Shown: positions 35,964-44,396 of the stretch, piece by piece
How the letters are laid out: every line of letters begins with the position of its first letter
How positions within the stretch are numbered: position 1 is the first letter of the stretch
NCBI GenBank assembly: GCA_019636385.1
Contig: JAHBXT010000004.1
Span: 124,001 to 188,000 of the forward strand
DNA: 64,000 bases
Source of the DNA: Pirellulaceae bacterium
GTDB lineage: Bacteria; Planctomycetota; Planctomycetia; Pirellulales; Pirellulaceae
Reading direction: 5' to 3'
Translations under genes and position numbers: made by a program
The notes under the pieces: generated by a model
The model's input: the letters and a program-made list of their open reading frames with translations, nothing else
Told to the model about the DNA's origin: nothing
The model's database searches: none

Positions 35964-37352
35964 CTACTTGAAGATGCCGACCAGCATGTCGGTGAAGCCA
36001 CTGGTGAGGGCATTTTCGTTGCCGGACCAGGCCCACAAATTGCGAACGACATCCGTCAATAAAATGCCGCTAAAAGACATAATCAGCAAGATTCCTAGCA
36101 GCAGTATGACTTGCAGCGTTGAATACGGAACCTCTGGTGTTCCAACTGCAGCCGTGCCCATGGCTGGTGCGGCACCGCCAAATACGTCACCACCCTCACC
36201 TACTTCAGAGAATGCATCGAAGGCGTCGGCCGGGGCGTTGCCTAAATCGGCTAGCTCGCCAGAGTCCTCCAGTTCGATGACTTGTGATCCGCTGTCGTCG
36301 TCAACTTCCAGTCCACCTGACGGGGAGAGCTGAAACTCTTCGTCCTGCTGAAAGTCAACACCACTGCCACCCAAGCTACCGCCGCTGCCGCCTGGACCGC
36401 TACCGCTACTGGAAGCTTCATCGCTCAAGTCTAGCCCGCTGATGCCGCTAGCGGCCAGATCCAAGGGCTCACCTTCCAGTGAGATGCCGCTGTCTGCCGG
36501 GCTCTTTAGGTCAATTCCACTGTTGGCACCTAATGCTACGTCGCTGGAACTGCCCAACACGAGCTCGTCCTCCAGCGACAATTCGTCATCCAATACCAAG
36601 TCTGAACCGTGGCCGGAAGACCCCGAGCCACTGAGGATGGCTGGATCGCTGTCGCCCTGAATCAGGCCGTCGTCGGCAAGCTTCAAATCCGATGCGGCCG
36701 ACTTGTCCTGGCTAGCCGGTGGAGTGGCTTTGGGGACAGATGTGGTGGCCAACTGTGTTTCATCCAACAGATTCAGTTCACTGCCGGAACTAGAGCCGCT
36801 AGCTGGAGAAACTGGTTTGTCAGGTGAATAGGCCGGTGTAGAAAACTTCTTGCCAGAAGGAGGTGGTACAACTTCGCCTTCGATCTCATCATCATCATCG
36901 GCCCCAAGCGAGATTTCGTCTTCATCATCATCGCTGTCGGCTAGTTGCAATCCGTCCAAGTCAACGTGCGAAATGCCACTGCCTGCATCGGGATCGGTTA
37001 GTCCCAAATCGGAGTTGGCCACCAATTTCAAATCGCTGCTAGCCGGATCAACTTGCAACGAAACGTCGCTGCCAGAACCTCGGGCCAAACTACCGCTGGA
37101 CGAAGAGGACAATCCACTGGACGCGGAGCTGGCATCCGGGTCGAGACTCAGAATCGACGAGCCGGCTGGATCTTCGTCCAAGACGTCACCCAACAGTTCG
37201 CTGGCGACGCGCTCGATCTCCTCGGGCCTGAATTTCCAGCTTGCACCGTCGCGGTATCCAAAAATATCCCCGCGCGAACGCATTTCGATTAACTGATCGG
37301 CGCTCAGTCCCAACCGCTTAGCGGCATCTTCCAACGAGACAAAATTCGACAT
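35964..37352 (-). CDS. Membrane-tethered helix-turn-helix protein with long acidic linker
   Basis: The 462-residue product begins with a MerR/excisionase-type helix-turn-helix (F-V-S-L-E-D-A-A-K-R-L-G-L-S, then G-Y-R-D-G-A-S-W-K-F), residues 3-50. About 360 residues follow that are highly enriched in Ser, Asp, Gly and Glu with no fold. A single membrane span lies near 405-430 (V-I-L-L-L-G-I-L-L-I-M-S-F) with a short tail after it. Such a plan suggests a DNA- or protein-binding head tied to the membrane by an acidic, flexible tether. ATG at 37352 follows GGGAG. No near neighbour on the same strand. Confidence 0.75.
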   Translation of the reverse strand: MSNFVSLEDAAKRLGLSADQLIEMRSRGDIFGYRDGASWKFRPEEIERVASELLGDVLDEDPAGSSILSLDPDASSASSGLSSSSSGSLARGSGSDVSLQVDPASSDLKLVANSDLGLTDPDAGSGISHVDLDGLQLADSDDDEDEISLGADDDDEIEGEVVPPPSGKKFSTPAYSPDKPVSPASGSSSGSELNLLDETQLATTSVPKATPPASQDKSAASDLKLADDGLIQGDSDPAILSGSGSSGHGSDLVLDDELSLEDELVLGSSSDVALGANSGIDLKSPADSGISLEGEPLDLAASGISGLDLSDEASSSGSGPGGSGGSLGGSGVDFQQDEEFQLSPSGGLEVDDDSGSQVIELEDSGELADLGNAPADAFDAFSEVGEGGDVFGGAAPAMGTAAVGTPEVPYSTLQVILLLGILLIMSFSGILLTDVVRNLWAWSGNENALTSGFTDMLVGIFK

Positions 37353-37621
37353 GCTTGCAGGGGGCTCCCAGGCCAAAACGTAATGCTCTTGCCGGCAATC
37401 CTTCGCTGCACCGCCCCTCCGCTGAGCTGCTCTCGGTCAATCCTGCGTCCTGTGAACAGACACTCATCCGCCCAGAAACGCTAGAGAAACTGACCCCATA
37501 GTAACTACTGGGAGCCAGAATCTGAACCGCGATTCTTCAATTTTATGGCCTTCGATTAGGCTGGATAGTCAGATTGTGAGGACTTTTCGGATCCGGGCCC
37601 TATGGCCAGCAGAGTAACCGC

Positions 37622-37641
37622 AGCTACCGTCGCCAGGCGGT
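37622..37641 (-). repeat. REP-like palindromic repeat, copy
   Basis: On the minus strand it reads ACCGCCTGGCGACGGTAGCT, one base from the consensus over 20 positions. It lies upstream of the tethered helix-turn-helix gene and downstream of the small secreted protein gene, in a 357-base gap (37353-37709) with nothing else recognised. Confidence 0.5.
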
Positions 37642-37709
37642 TGGCAAACCGGGGTTTCTACTCCTCCTGCTACCGATGGCTATCGGCATATCCTTGCGGG
37701 CCGCTTGCG

Positions 37710-38045
37710 CTATGGCTGGGCTCGGCGAATTTCGCTGGGCAGTGGCGGCGAGCCGTTATATTCCTCCATCCGCAGGTCACCCGACAGAGCTCGTACGCAG
37801 CGCAATTGCAGATTCCCGCCTCCATCGACTTGATAAACCGCCAGGCTTCGAACCGAATCGTCCAGGATGATGAGCTGTGTCCCCTGAGCCGTCTGGCTGG
37901 AGTGCATCTGTAATCTGCCACCGCCCTCGGCTCGGCTGGGGACGATCGCGGTCTGGCTGAGCAGATTTCCAGGTGTGCTGGCCAACCACAAGACCAGCGC
38001 AGTGCTAGCTACCCAAACAAGCCTAGTGAGCCATCTATTAGTCAT
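37710..38045 (-). CDS. Small secreted protein, unknown function
   Basis: From the ATG at 38045, 111 residues: a signal peptide (L-V-W-V-A-S-T-A-L-V-L-W-L core) followed by a short domain. The domain contains Q-L-I-I-L-D-D-S-V-R-S-L-A-V-Y-Q-V-D and D-L-R-M-E-E-Y-N-G, with the look of a four- or five-strand beta sheet. The frame continues upstream to 38165, but the signal peptide marks the start. I cannot assign a function. Divergent from the MotA-like gene. Confidence 0.68.
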   Translation of the reverse strand: MTNRWLTRLVWVASTALVLWLASTPGNLLSQTAIVPSRAEGGGRLQMHSSQTAQGTQLIILDDSVRSLAVYQVDGGGNLQLRCVRALSGDLRMEEYNGSPPLPSEIRRAQP

Positions 38046-38284
38046 CGGTTTCGTGGCCTTAGTGAATTGAATTGATAGGTCGTGGTGGGGTGTAATCGAA
38101 CAGAGGGTGCGATGGGACGATTGAAGCGGAAAGCACCAAACGGCTTCAGGAAAATCGAATCTCAATTTGTGGAGCGTTCTTGGTGTGCGTGGCAGCGAAC
38201 GTCAACTATTACTCGCTCAGCAGCTGGCGCGACAAGATCGCTTGTGTTAACCGGAGCGTTCCTCGCAATGCTGGCATAGACCTG

Positions 38285-38358
38285 TAGCAAATCAGAATTC
38301 ACCTGGACGCAGGTAGCAGCGTCGTTCACAATCCGCGCGGAATTCTGATTGGAGCTAC
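38285..38358. repeat. Inverted-repeat element in the MotA-like upstream gap
   Basis: AATCAGAATTC (38290-38300) and GAATTCTGATT (38340-38350) are perfect reverse complements. Outer GTAGC (38285-38289) and GCTAC (38354-38358) extend the pairing. Inside, ACCTG and CAGGT form a small hairpin. The 39 bases between the arms hold no gene. It could be an operator, an RNA element of the MotA-like leader or a small mobile remnant. The rest of the 432-base gap shows nothing else. Confidence 0.5.
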
Positions 38359-38477
38359 GCTGATCAGAACATCGAGTGTAGTGCCCAGGGAAATCCACGT
38401 GCTGGCCAGCGTAGCTACCTAGATCCCAATCAGGATCAGGTTTTATTTCCGATCGACTATCAGGGGAATGGATTACC

Positions 38478-39947
38478 GTGAATCAATCCAAGCGCAAGCA
38501 GCAATCCGAGTCATCACCCTACAGCCTACCACTGTTGCCGATTGTGCTGATCGGATCCGCTCTAGCCAGCGGATTCTACGGACTGATACTGGCCGGGCCG
38601 TTGGACATCGCGATGTTGAGACGCTATTGCCTGAGTCACCCAGTGGCAATCGCGACCGTGTTTCTGTTTTCGATTGGCATGGTGGGCTTGGTCTGCAAAT
38701 GGTTTCGCACGCAATACCAGTGGCGATGGCTGGGGCGAACCAGCGCGGCGCTGGGTCGTCTGACCGACGAGGGTCAAACGCAGTCGCCATCAAACCGCGT
38801 GGACTGGTTGTTGGCAAGTTGGCAGTCAGAACCCAGAACTGTTTCTGATAGTTGGCTGGGCTCGCGAGTCTGGCAAGTTCTGCTATTGCAACAAAGTCGC
38901 GGACGTCGTCATCAGTTGGAGAATGACCTGAAATCGCTATCCGAACAAGCCGCTGATCAACAGCACGAAAGCTACTCGCTCCTACGTATTATTCACTGGG
39001 CCATGCCCATGCTGGGATTTCTCGGTACCGTGTTGGGCATCTCGTTGACGCTGGGTCAACTGGACACGCAAAAACTAGCCACTCAGCAACAAGAGGCGAT
39101 GGCTGAATTGTCCAGCGGTCTATACGTGGCCTTTGATACCACCGCTATCGCTTTGATGTTGACAGTAGCCAGTATGTTTGTGCAGTTTGCCGTGAATCGC
39201 AGCGAGTTGAGTTTGCTGGATCGCATCAGTCGAGAATTGGAATCTGCACTGGTGGGCTTTCTGGCCGTCGATCCCTTCGATGCTCAAGATACATTGTTAG
39301 TCCCCGTTCGCCAAATGGCTAACGATCTGATCGGCTGTGTGCGGGAACTGGTGGTCGAACAAGCCACGGTTTGGTCGCGATCGATCGCTGAAAGCCAACA
39401 ACAATGGGCGCAGTGGACCGATCGTGCTGCCAGTGAAGTCGATTTACAATTGGCCAGCTCAATCGGCCAAGCGCTATCCCGACACTTGGCCACCTTGGAG
39501 ACACTGCAAGAGTCAGGGGCTCGACAAGTTGAGTGCCGGCTCCAACAGTGGCAAACGACACTCAGCGAGCAGACGCGAGCCCTGCACAGCCACCAGAAAG
39601 AATTAGTCCAGCAGTCAGCAACGTTACAGCAATTGGTCGAAGCCACGACCGACTTGAAGAAGCTAGAAGAAGCTATCGGACAGAATTTACAAACGCTGCA
39701 AGCCGTCGGTCAGTTCGATCAAACGGCCACGCGCATCCAGCAAGCCACCGAGTGCATGACGGAGGCGGTTGCCAAACTGGCTACTAGTCTGGAGCGATCA
39801 GGACTACTGCGTGCCGCGCCACAACGTCCGCGCTCGGCCCGCGAAACAGCCAGCCTGCAGGACGATTCGGCCATTCTCCCGCTCAGATCAGCTGGAGACC
39901 AGACTACCAGCGATTCTAACAAGCAGCCGCGAGGTAAGGCGGCATGA
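38478..39947 (+). CDS. MotA/TolQ/ExbB-family proton-channel-like protein
   Basis: The 489-residue protein starts at GTG 38478 (GGGGA about 11 bases upstream). Two N-terminal spans (residues ~15-75) and a cytoplasmic loop precede the family core. That core is a span with P-M-L-G-F-L-G-T-V-L-G-I (about 175-190), then L-S-S-G-L-Y-V-A-F-D-T-T-A-I-A-L, as in TolQ/ExbB/MotA. After the last span, ~220 residues form a long helical, Gln-rich cytoplasmic coiled coil. It overlaps the next gene by four bases (ATGA). Together they likely form an ion-driven envelope complex; the task is unknown. Confidence 0.85.
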   Translation: MNQSKRKQQSESSPYSLPLLPIVLIGSALASGFYGLILAGPLDIAMLRRYCLSHPVAIATVFLFSIGMVGLVCKWFRTQYQWRWLGRTSAALGRLTDEGQTQSPSNRVDWLLASWQSEPRTVSDSWLGSRVWQVLLLQQSRGRRHQLENDLKSLSEQAADQQHESYSLLRIIHWAMPMLGFLGTVLGISLTLGQLDTQKLATQQQEAMAELSSGLYVAFDTTAIALMLTVASMFVQFAVNRSELSLLDRISRELESALVGFLAVDPFDAQDTLLVPVRQMANDLIGCVRELVVEQATVWSRSIAESQQQWAQWTDRAASEVDLQLASSIGQALSRHLATLETLQESGARQVECRLQQWQTTLSEQTRALHSHQKELVQQSATLQQLVEATTDLKKLEEAIGQNLQTLQAVGQFDQTATRIQQATECMTEAVAKLATSLERSGLLRAAPQRPRSARETASLQDDSAILPLRSAGDQTTSDSNKQPRGKAA

Positions 39948-41881
39948 GTCGCTCCGGCAGACAGAGGGCTGCTCTGGCGCCTTCCCTGTTTCCGTTCTTG
40001 GCGGTGCTGCTGTGTACTATCGGTGCGCTGGTGCTGATGCTCATGCTGATGGTCTCGGGGGCTCAATCGTCCATCCAAGCGGTTGCTCAGCAGGCCGAGG
40101 AGGAGCTGGAGTGGCAAGAGACGAAGATCCAGCTGGTCAGCGCGGACCTGAAGGAACGGATTGACCACAGTCGTGTCGAATTGGAAAAAAAACGCTTGGT
40201 ACTGCAGAATCTAGAACAGCACATCGTCGAGCTGACACGAGAGCTGGACGACCTGCAGCAGCAAACCGTGCTGGTCGATCAGTCGCAACAAACTCAACAA
40301 CAAACGGTCAGTCAGCGCCAGCAGCGCATCAGCCAATTAGAACAGCAGCTGGCCGAGGCCACCCGCGAGCTGGAGCAAAAGCTGGAAAAGCCCGCAGGCG
40401 ACAAACCTATTTTTGCGATCATCCCTTACGATGGTCCCAACGGCACGCACCGGCGGCCTGTCTATTTGGAGTGTACCGATCGAGGTGTGATCATTCAGCC
40501 GGAAGGGGTCGTGGTTTCGCCCGTGGACCTCAAGCCACCCTATGGCCCCGGTAATCCGCTGGACGCCGCCTTGCGAACAATTCGCGCTGAGTATCCGGCA
40601 ACCAATGGCGCGGTCACCAGCCATCCCTATCCGTTGCTGGTGGTTCGCCCCAGCGGTATTCGCCATTACATGATGGCGCGCGCGGCCATGTCCGGATGGG
40701 ATGACCAATTCGGCTACGAACTTGTCAGCGAAGACTTGCCGCTGCGTTTTCCGCCGGGACCGCCGCGATTGAAAGACAAGATCGTGGCCGCGATCGAAGT
40801 GGCTCGACAACGGCAACTCGCGTTGGCCATGTCGATGCCTCAGTACTACGACGCATCGTCGCTGGATTTTTCAGGTCAATTTACAGGTGGTACTGCAGAC
40901 GGTGGAAGCGGACCATCAGGGTCTGGATCGTCATCCTCTAGCCTATTCGGAACTGGTTCGAATCAGTTCGCAACCAATGGCCGAGCAGTCGATGCAGACG
41001 CCGAGAACACCAATCCATTGAGTTCAAGACGAACAGGCGGATTTGATTCCGGCGCAATGGCAGCACCTGCCAGCGGCAGATCGGCTGCCCCATCCTCCAG
41101 TGGCTCCTCCAGCGGCGATGATTGGTCCGACACGCAAGGTTCAATATCCACTACCAAGTCAAGCACCCCACCTTCAGCTAGCGGGGTCGGTGGACAGCCG
41201 CTGGGAGCTGCCGGGGGTGGAACAGGATCCAGTGCTAATAGCCAGACCGCAACCGGTGCTGCCAGCGGATCGGCGCTGCAACAAACTTCGCCGATCTCGG
41301 CCGGTAGTCAGAGCGCCGGTAGTCAGAGCGCCGGTACTCAGAGCGCAGGTGCTCAGAGCGCAGGGAGGCAGGCTGGGGGAGGTCAAAGTGCTGGCAGCCA
41401 AGCCGGTAGCGGCGATCCTGACGCTGCCGCCAGCGGCATGGCGTCGCCGTCACTGAATATCGATCTGTCACCCAAGTCTTCCGAAAACGCTCGCCCGATC
41501 GCCCAGTCGCGCGGCAGCAACTGGGCCTGGCGCGGACCTGCCAAAACGCAAACCGCCGTGATCCGGGCGATCCGAGTGCAATGCTTGCTGGATCGCTGGA
41601 TTGTGATGCCCGATGCTGGCACGAACCTGCCCGCAGAGACCATCATGCTCGATGGCACTCCGGAGCAACGTGTCGAAAAGTTGGTAGCGATTCTGGAAAA
41701 ACGAGTGGCTGGATGGGGCGTGGCGTTGGCCAGTGGCTACTGGACACCTGTACTACAGGTGGACGTAGCCCCGGACGCTCAGTGGCGATTCGACCAACTG
41801 AGCCGCCTAATGCAAGGCAGCGGGATCGATGTAGTGCTGCGCGGGCAGCTTCCAGCGCCCGATAAGGTAATGAGACCATAA
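39944..41881 (+). CDS. Single-span coiled-coil partner protein A of the MotA-like module
   Basis: The 645-residue protein has one N-terminal span (L-A-V-L-L-C-T-I-G-A-L-V-L-M-L), then a coiled coil (~45-145). A globular domain (~150-290, with Y-L-E-C-T-D-R-G-V-I-I) follows, then a ~220-residue low-complexity Ser/Gly/Ala/Gln region with A-G-(S/T/A)-Q-S repeats. A C-terminal domain closes it (about 545-645). It resembles ExbD/MotB-type proteins in layout, but the span lacks the Asp that carries protons there. Start overlaps the MotA-like stop. Its globular domain suggests binding in the periplasm. Confidence 0.75.
   Translation: MSRSGRQRAALAPSLFPFLAVLLCTIGALVLMLMLMVSGAQSSIQAVAQQAEEELEWQETKIQLVSADLKERIDHSRVELEKKRLVLQNLEQHIVELTRELDDLQQQTVLVDQSQQTQQQTVSQRQQRISQLEQQLAEATRELEQKLEKPAGDKPIFAIIPYDGPNGTHRRPVYLECTDRGVIIQPEGVVVSPVDLKPPYGPGNPLDAALRTIRAEYPATNGAVTSHPYPLLVVRPSGIRHYMMARAAMSGWDDQFGYELVSEDLPLRFPPGPPRLKDKIVAAIEVARQRQLALAMSMPQYYDASSLDFSGQFTGGTADGGSGPSGSGSSSSSLFGTGSNQFATNGRAVDADAENTNPLSSRRTGGFDSGAMAAPASGRSAAPSSSGSSSGDDWSDTQGSISTTKSSTPPSASGVGGQPLGAAGGGTGSSANSQTATGAASGSALQQTSPISAGSQSAGSQSAGTQSAGAQSAGRQAGGGQSAGSQAGSGDPDAAASGMASPSLNIDLSPKSSENARPIAQSRGSNWAWRGPAKTQTAVIRAIRVQCLLDRWIVMPDAGTNLPAETIMLDGTPEQRVEKLVAILEKRVAGWGVALASGYWTPVLQVDVAPDAQWRFDQLSRLMQGSGIDVVLRGQLPAPDKVMRP
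41302..41361 (+). repeat. Tandem ~15-base repeat inside partner protein A
   Basis: Four adjacent copies of a 15-base unit related to GGTAGTCAGAGCGCC encode A-G-S-Q-S, A-G-S-Q-S, A-G-T-Q-S and A-G-A-Q-S. The first copies are nearly identical at base level, suggesting recent slippage. Confidence 0.7.
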
Positions 41882-41928
41882 CAATTTGCCAGTGGCCACC
41901 GTCAACAGCGGGAAGCACCTCAGATAAC

Positions 41929-41952
41929 CCACCGTCTGGTGACGGTAGCTAT
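41929..41952 (+). repeat. REP-like palindromic repeat, copy
   Basis: CCACCGTCTGGTGACGGTAGCT matches the consensus at all but one position. It lies between partner proteins A and B of the MotA-like module. Confidence 0.55.
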
Positions 41953-42009
41953 CAATGCACCGGTCAGTAAGCAGATTCGATCAAACACGCGTTGAGGCAG
42001 GGTGCCACT

Positions 42010-42981
42010 ATGAAACGACGTAACGATGATGACTTGTCGGTCGGCGAGGATTCTTTTCTGGATACGATCGCCAATCTAGTGGGGATCTTAATTATCTTAG
42101 TCGTTGTGGTTGGGGCTAAAACTAAGATTGAAGCGGAAGCTTACGGACGCAATCTGGCCCAATCCGATCATTCCCAGACGCTTGAGCAACCGTTGGAACA
42201 AGCGCTGGCCCTGGAGCGTTCGCTGGAAGATCAGGCGATCGCCCTCCAGCAATATGAATTGGAGAGCCAGTATCGACGATTAGAACGCAACGCGCTTCTG
42301 GAACGCGTTGTGCTGGCACGCAACCAGGCGCAAGAACGACTGGGCCAACTGGATCAGCAGCAACGGGACAGCGTGGAACAGGAGCAGTTGCTTGCAAAGT
42401 TGCAATCCGAGCTCGATCGAGTGATTCACCAGGCGGGAGAGACTCAAGCAGCCGATCGACCCGAAGTGATCTTGGAGCATCTACCCACCCCCATGGCGCA
42501 CACTGTGTTTCAAAAGGAACTGCATGTGATGCTTCGAGGTGGATGCGTGACAGTCATTCCCTGGGATCGGCTGGTCGAATTATTGAAACAACAGGTTCCC
42601 TTAGCCGCACAGCGGCAAGCTTCCCGTGGAGTTTTGGAGGACACGCTGGGACCAATCAGTGGATTCTTGATGCGCTTTCGAATGAGAGCCATTCCGGGCG
42701 GATTTGAACTAGACCGATTCGAACTGGAGCCGACCGATGCGGTTCATGCGGAGCCTTTGGCAGATGCCTTGCAGGACAGCAGCCGACTGGCCTTAGAGCT
42801 GGCTAGTCGCAAGCCCCGAGAGACCGTGGTTACGGTGTGGGTCTACCCCGATTCGTTCGACGGCTTCCGATCGCTCAAAGCCCACCTGTTCTCGGAAGGC
42901 TTTCTGTCGGCCGCGCGGCCCTTGCCCGACTCGGTGCGCATCGGTGCCTCGCCCCACGGCACGCGCAGCAACGCCCAGTAG
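42010..42981 (+). CDS. Single-span coiled-coil partner protein B of the MotA-like module (ExbD/MotB-like)
   Basis: The 323-residue protein starts at the ATG at 42010 with AGGG eight bases upstream. Its N-terminal span reads D-S-F-L-D-T-I-A-N-L-V-G-I-L-I-I-L, with an Asp at the head of the span, as in the proton-carrying Asp of ExbD, TolR and MotB. A long coiled coil (about 45-140) and a C-terminal globular domain (V-M-L-R-G-G-C-V-T-V-I-P) follow. It lies 128 bases after partner A. Partner B probably supplies the ion pathway residue that partner A lacks. Confidence 0.78.
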   Translation: MKRRNDDDLSVGEDSFLDTIANLVGILIILVVVVGAKTKIEAEAYGRNLAQSDHSQTLEQPLEQALALERSLEDQAIALQQYELESQYRRLERNALLERVVLARNQAQERLGQLDQQQRDSVEQEQLLAKLQSELDRVIHQAGETQAADRPEVILEHLPTPMAHTVFQKELHVMLRGGCVTVIPWDRLVELLKQQVPLAAQRQASRGVLEDTLGPISGFLMRFRMRAIPGGFELDRFELEPTDAVHAEPLADALQDSSRLALELASRKPRETVVTVWVYPDSFDGFRSLKAHLFSEGFLSAARPLPDSVRIGASPHGTRSNAQ

Positions 42982-43262
42982 ACAATTCACGTGGCGGCAG
43001 ATTGCGCGATCGGAGCCTTGGCAGCCCTGCGTGTCAGCCGGAGATCTCTTGTATTGCCTGGCTAGCGCAGCGGGTTGAGATTTCATTAGCCTTCTCCGGT
43101 TGAATTCTAGTGCAACCGACTGGCGGACTTAAAAAGCTGTGATAGGCTGTGCGGCTTGCGCGAACTAGTACCTGACTTACCTAGTCCAGCGTCTGGAAGT
43201 AGGCGAATGCACTCCGTCGTTTAGATTCATTTTTCGGTAACTCACACTGACGATCACATTCA

Positions 43263-44387
43263 ATGCCAACCAACACTCCCGAATCGTGGATATCTGACCG
43301 CAGCCGGCAATTCGACAGCAGCGGCATTCGCAAAGTCTTTGAACTGGCGGCTAAATTAAAGCAGCCAGTTAACCTTTCCATCGGACAACCAGATTTTGAC
43401 GTGCCGGAAACGGTCAAAGCTGCCTGCATCGACGCAATCCGACACCGCAAGAACGCCTACTCCTTGACTCAAGGCATTGCGCCGCTGCGCGAGCGACTGC
43501 AACAGCAGGTTACCGACCGCTTTGGCCACCAGGATCGGCAAGTATTCATTTCGTCCGGTACCAGTGGCGGATTGGTACTGGCGGTGCTAAGTCTGGTCAA
43601 TCCCGGGGACGAAGTCATCGTTTTTGATCCGTACTTCGTGATGTATCCGGCTTTGGTTCGCATTGCCGGTGGCATTCCGGTGATCGTGGATACCTATCCC
43701 GATTTTCGCATCGACATCGACCGTGTGCGATCGGCGATTACGCCGCGTACGAAGTTGATTCTATTCAACTCGCCTTCCAACCCGACTGGTGTCACTCCGT
43801 CTCTGGAAGAGACTCGAACACTAGCTGAACTAGCTGGGGAGCACGGCATCGCACTGTTGTCTGATGAGATTTACAGCCAGTTTGTTTACGACGGTCAGCT
43901 CATTACACCCGCCGACTTCAATTCGCAGACAATTGTCATCGACGGCTTTTCCAAGAGCCATGCGATGACCGGCTGGCGGGTGGGGTGGGTACATGGGCCG
44001 CAGGCAGTTATCGAGACGATGATCAAGATGCAACAGTATTCGTTTGTCTGCGCGCCGCAGCCTGCGCAGTGGGCCGGACTGGCAGCACTAGATGTCGATA
44101 TGGCCAGCTATCGGGCCGACTACGCGCACAAACGTGACATGCTGATTGATGGGTTGCAAGGCTATTACCAATTCACGCGACCCGGCGGTGCCTTTTACCT
44201 GTTCCCTCAAGCACCTCAGGGCATGACTGGTAGTGAACTGGTGCGGCTCGCGATTGAGAACAATTTACTTGTCATCCCCGGCAACGTTTTCAGCCAGCGT
44301 GACAGCCACTTTCGCATTTCTTACGCCGCCCCCGACGACACTATCCAGAGTGGTATAGAGATCCTGAGACGATTGGCCAGACCGTAG
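43263..44387 (+). CDS. Class I/II PLP-dependent aminotransferase
   Basis: The 374-residue protein has the fold-type I aminotransferase marks: S-P-S-N-P-T-G-V-T, D-E-I-Y-S-Q-F-V-Y, and the PLP lysine in D-G-F-S-K-S-H-A-M-T-G-W-R-V-G. It resembles aspartate/aromatic aminotransferases; the amino acid substrate cannot be read. It starts at ATG 43263, 280 bases after the MotA-like module. A radical SAM gene begins nine bases after its stop, so the two probably share a transcript. Confidence 0.92.
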   Translation: MPTNTPESWISDRSRQFDSSGIRKVFELAAKLKQPVNLSIGQPDFDVPETVKAACIDAIRHRKNAYSLTQGIAPLRERLQQQVTDRFGHQDRQVFISSGTSGGLVLAVLSLVNPGDEVIVFDPYFVMYPALVRIAGGIPVIVDTYPDFRIDIDRVRSAITPRTKLILFNSPSNPTGVTPSLEETRTLAELAGEHGIALLSDEIYSQFVYDGQLITPADFNSQTIVIDGFSKSHAMTGWRVGWVHGPQAVIETMIKMQQYSFVCAPQPAQWAGLAALDVDMASYRADYAHKRDMLIDGLQGYYQFTRPGGAFYLFPQAPQGMTGSELVRLAIENNLLVIPGNVFSQRDSHFRISYAAPDDTIQSGIEILRRLARP

Positions 44388-44396
44388 GATGCTGCA

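Noticed and set aside
37500..37620. tRNA-like look of the gap upstream of the tethered helix-turn-helix gene
   Set aside because: No cloverleaf with a proper T-loop (GTTCRA) and acceptor stem could be built; the palindrome there is a REP-like unit.
38478..42981. Zorya-type anti-phage system (ZorA/ZorB-like channel)
   Set aside because: The channel protein with a long tail recalls ZorA, but no ZorC, ZorD or ZorE-like gene is present and the partners do not look like ZorB with a peptidoglycan-binding domain.
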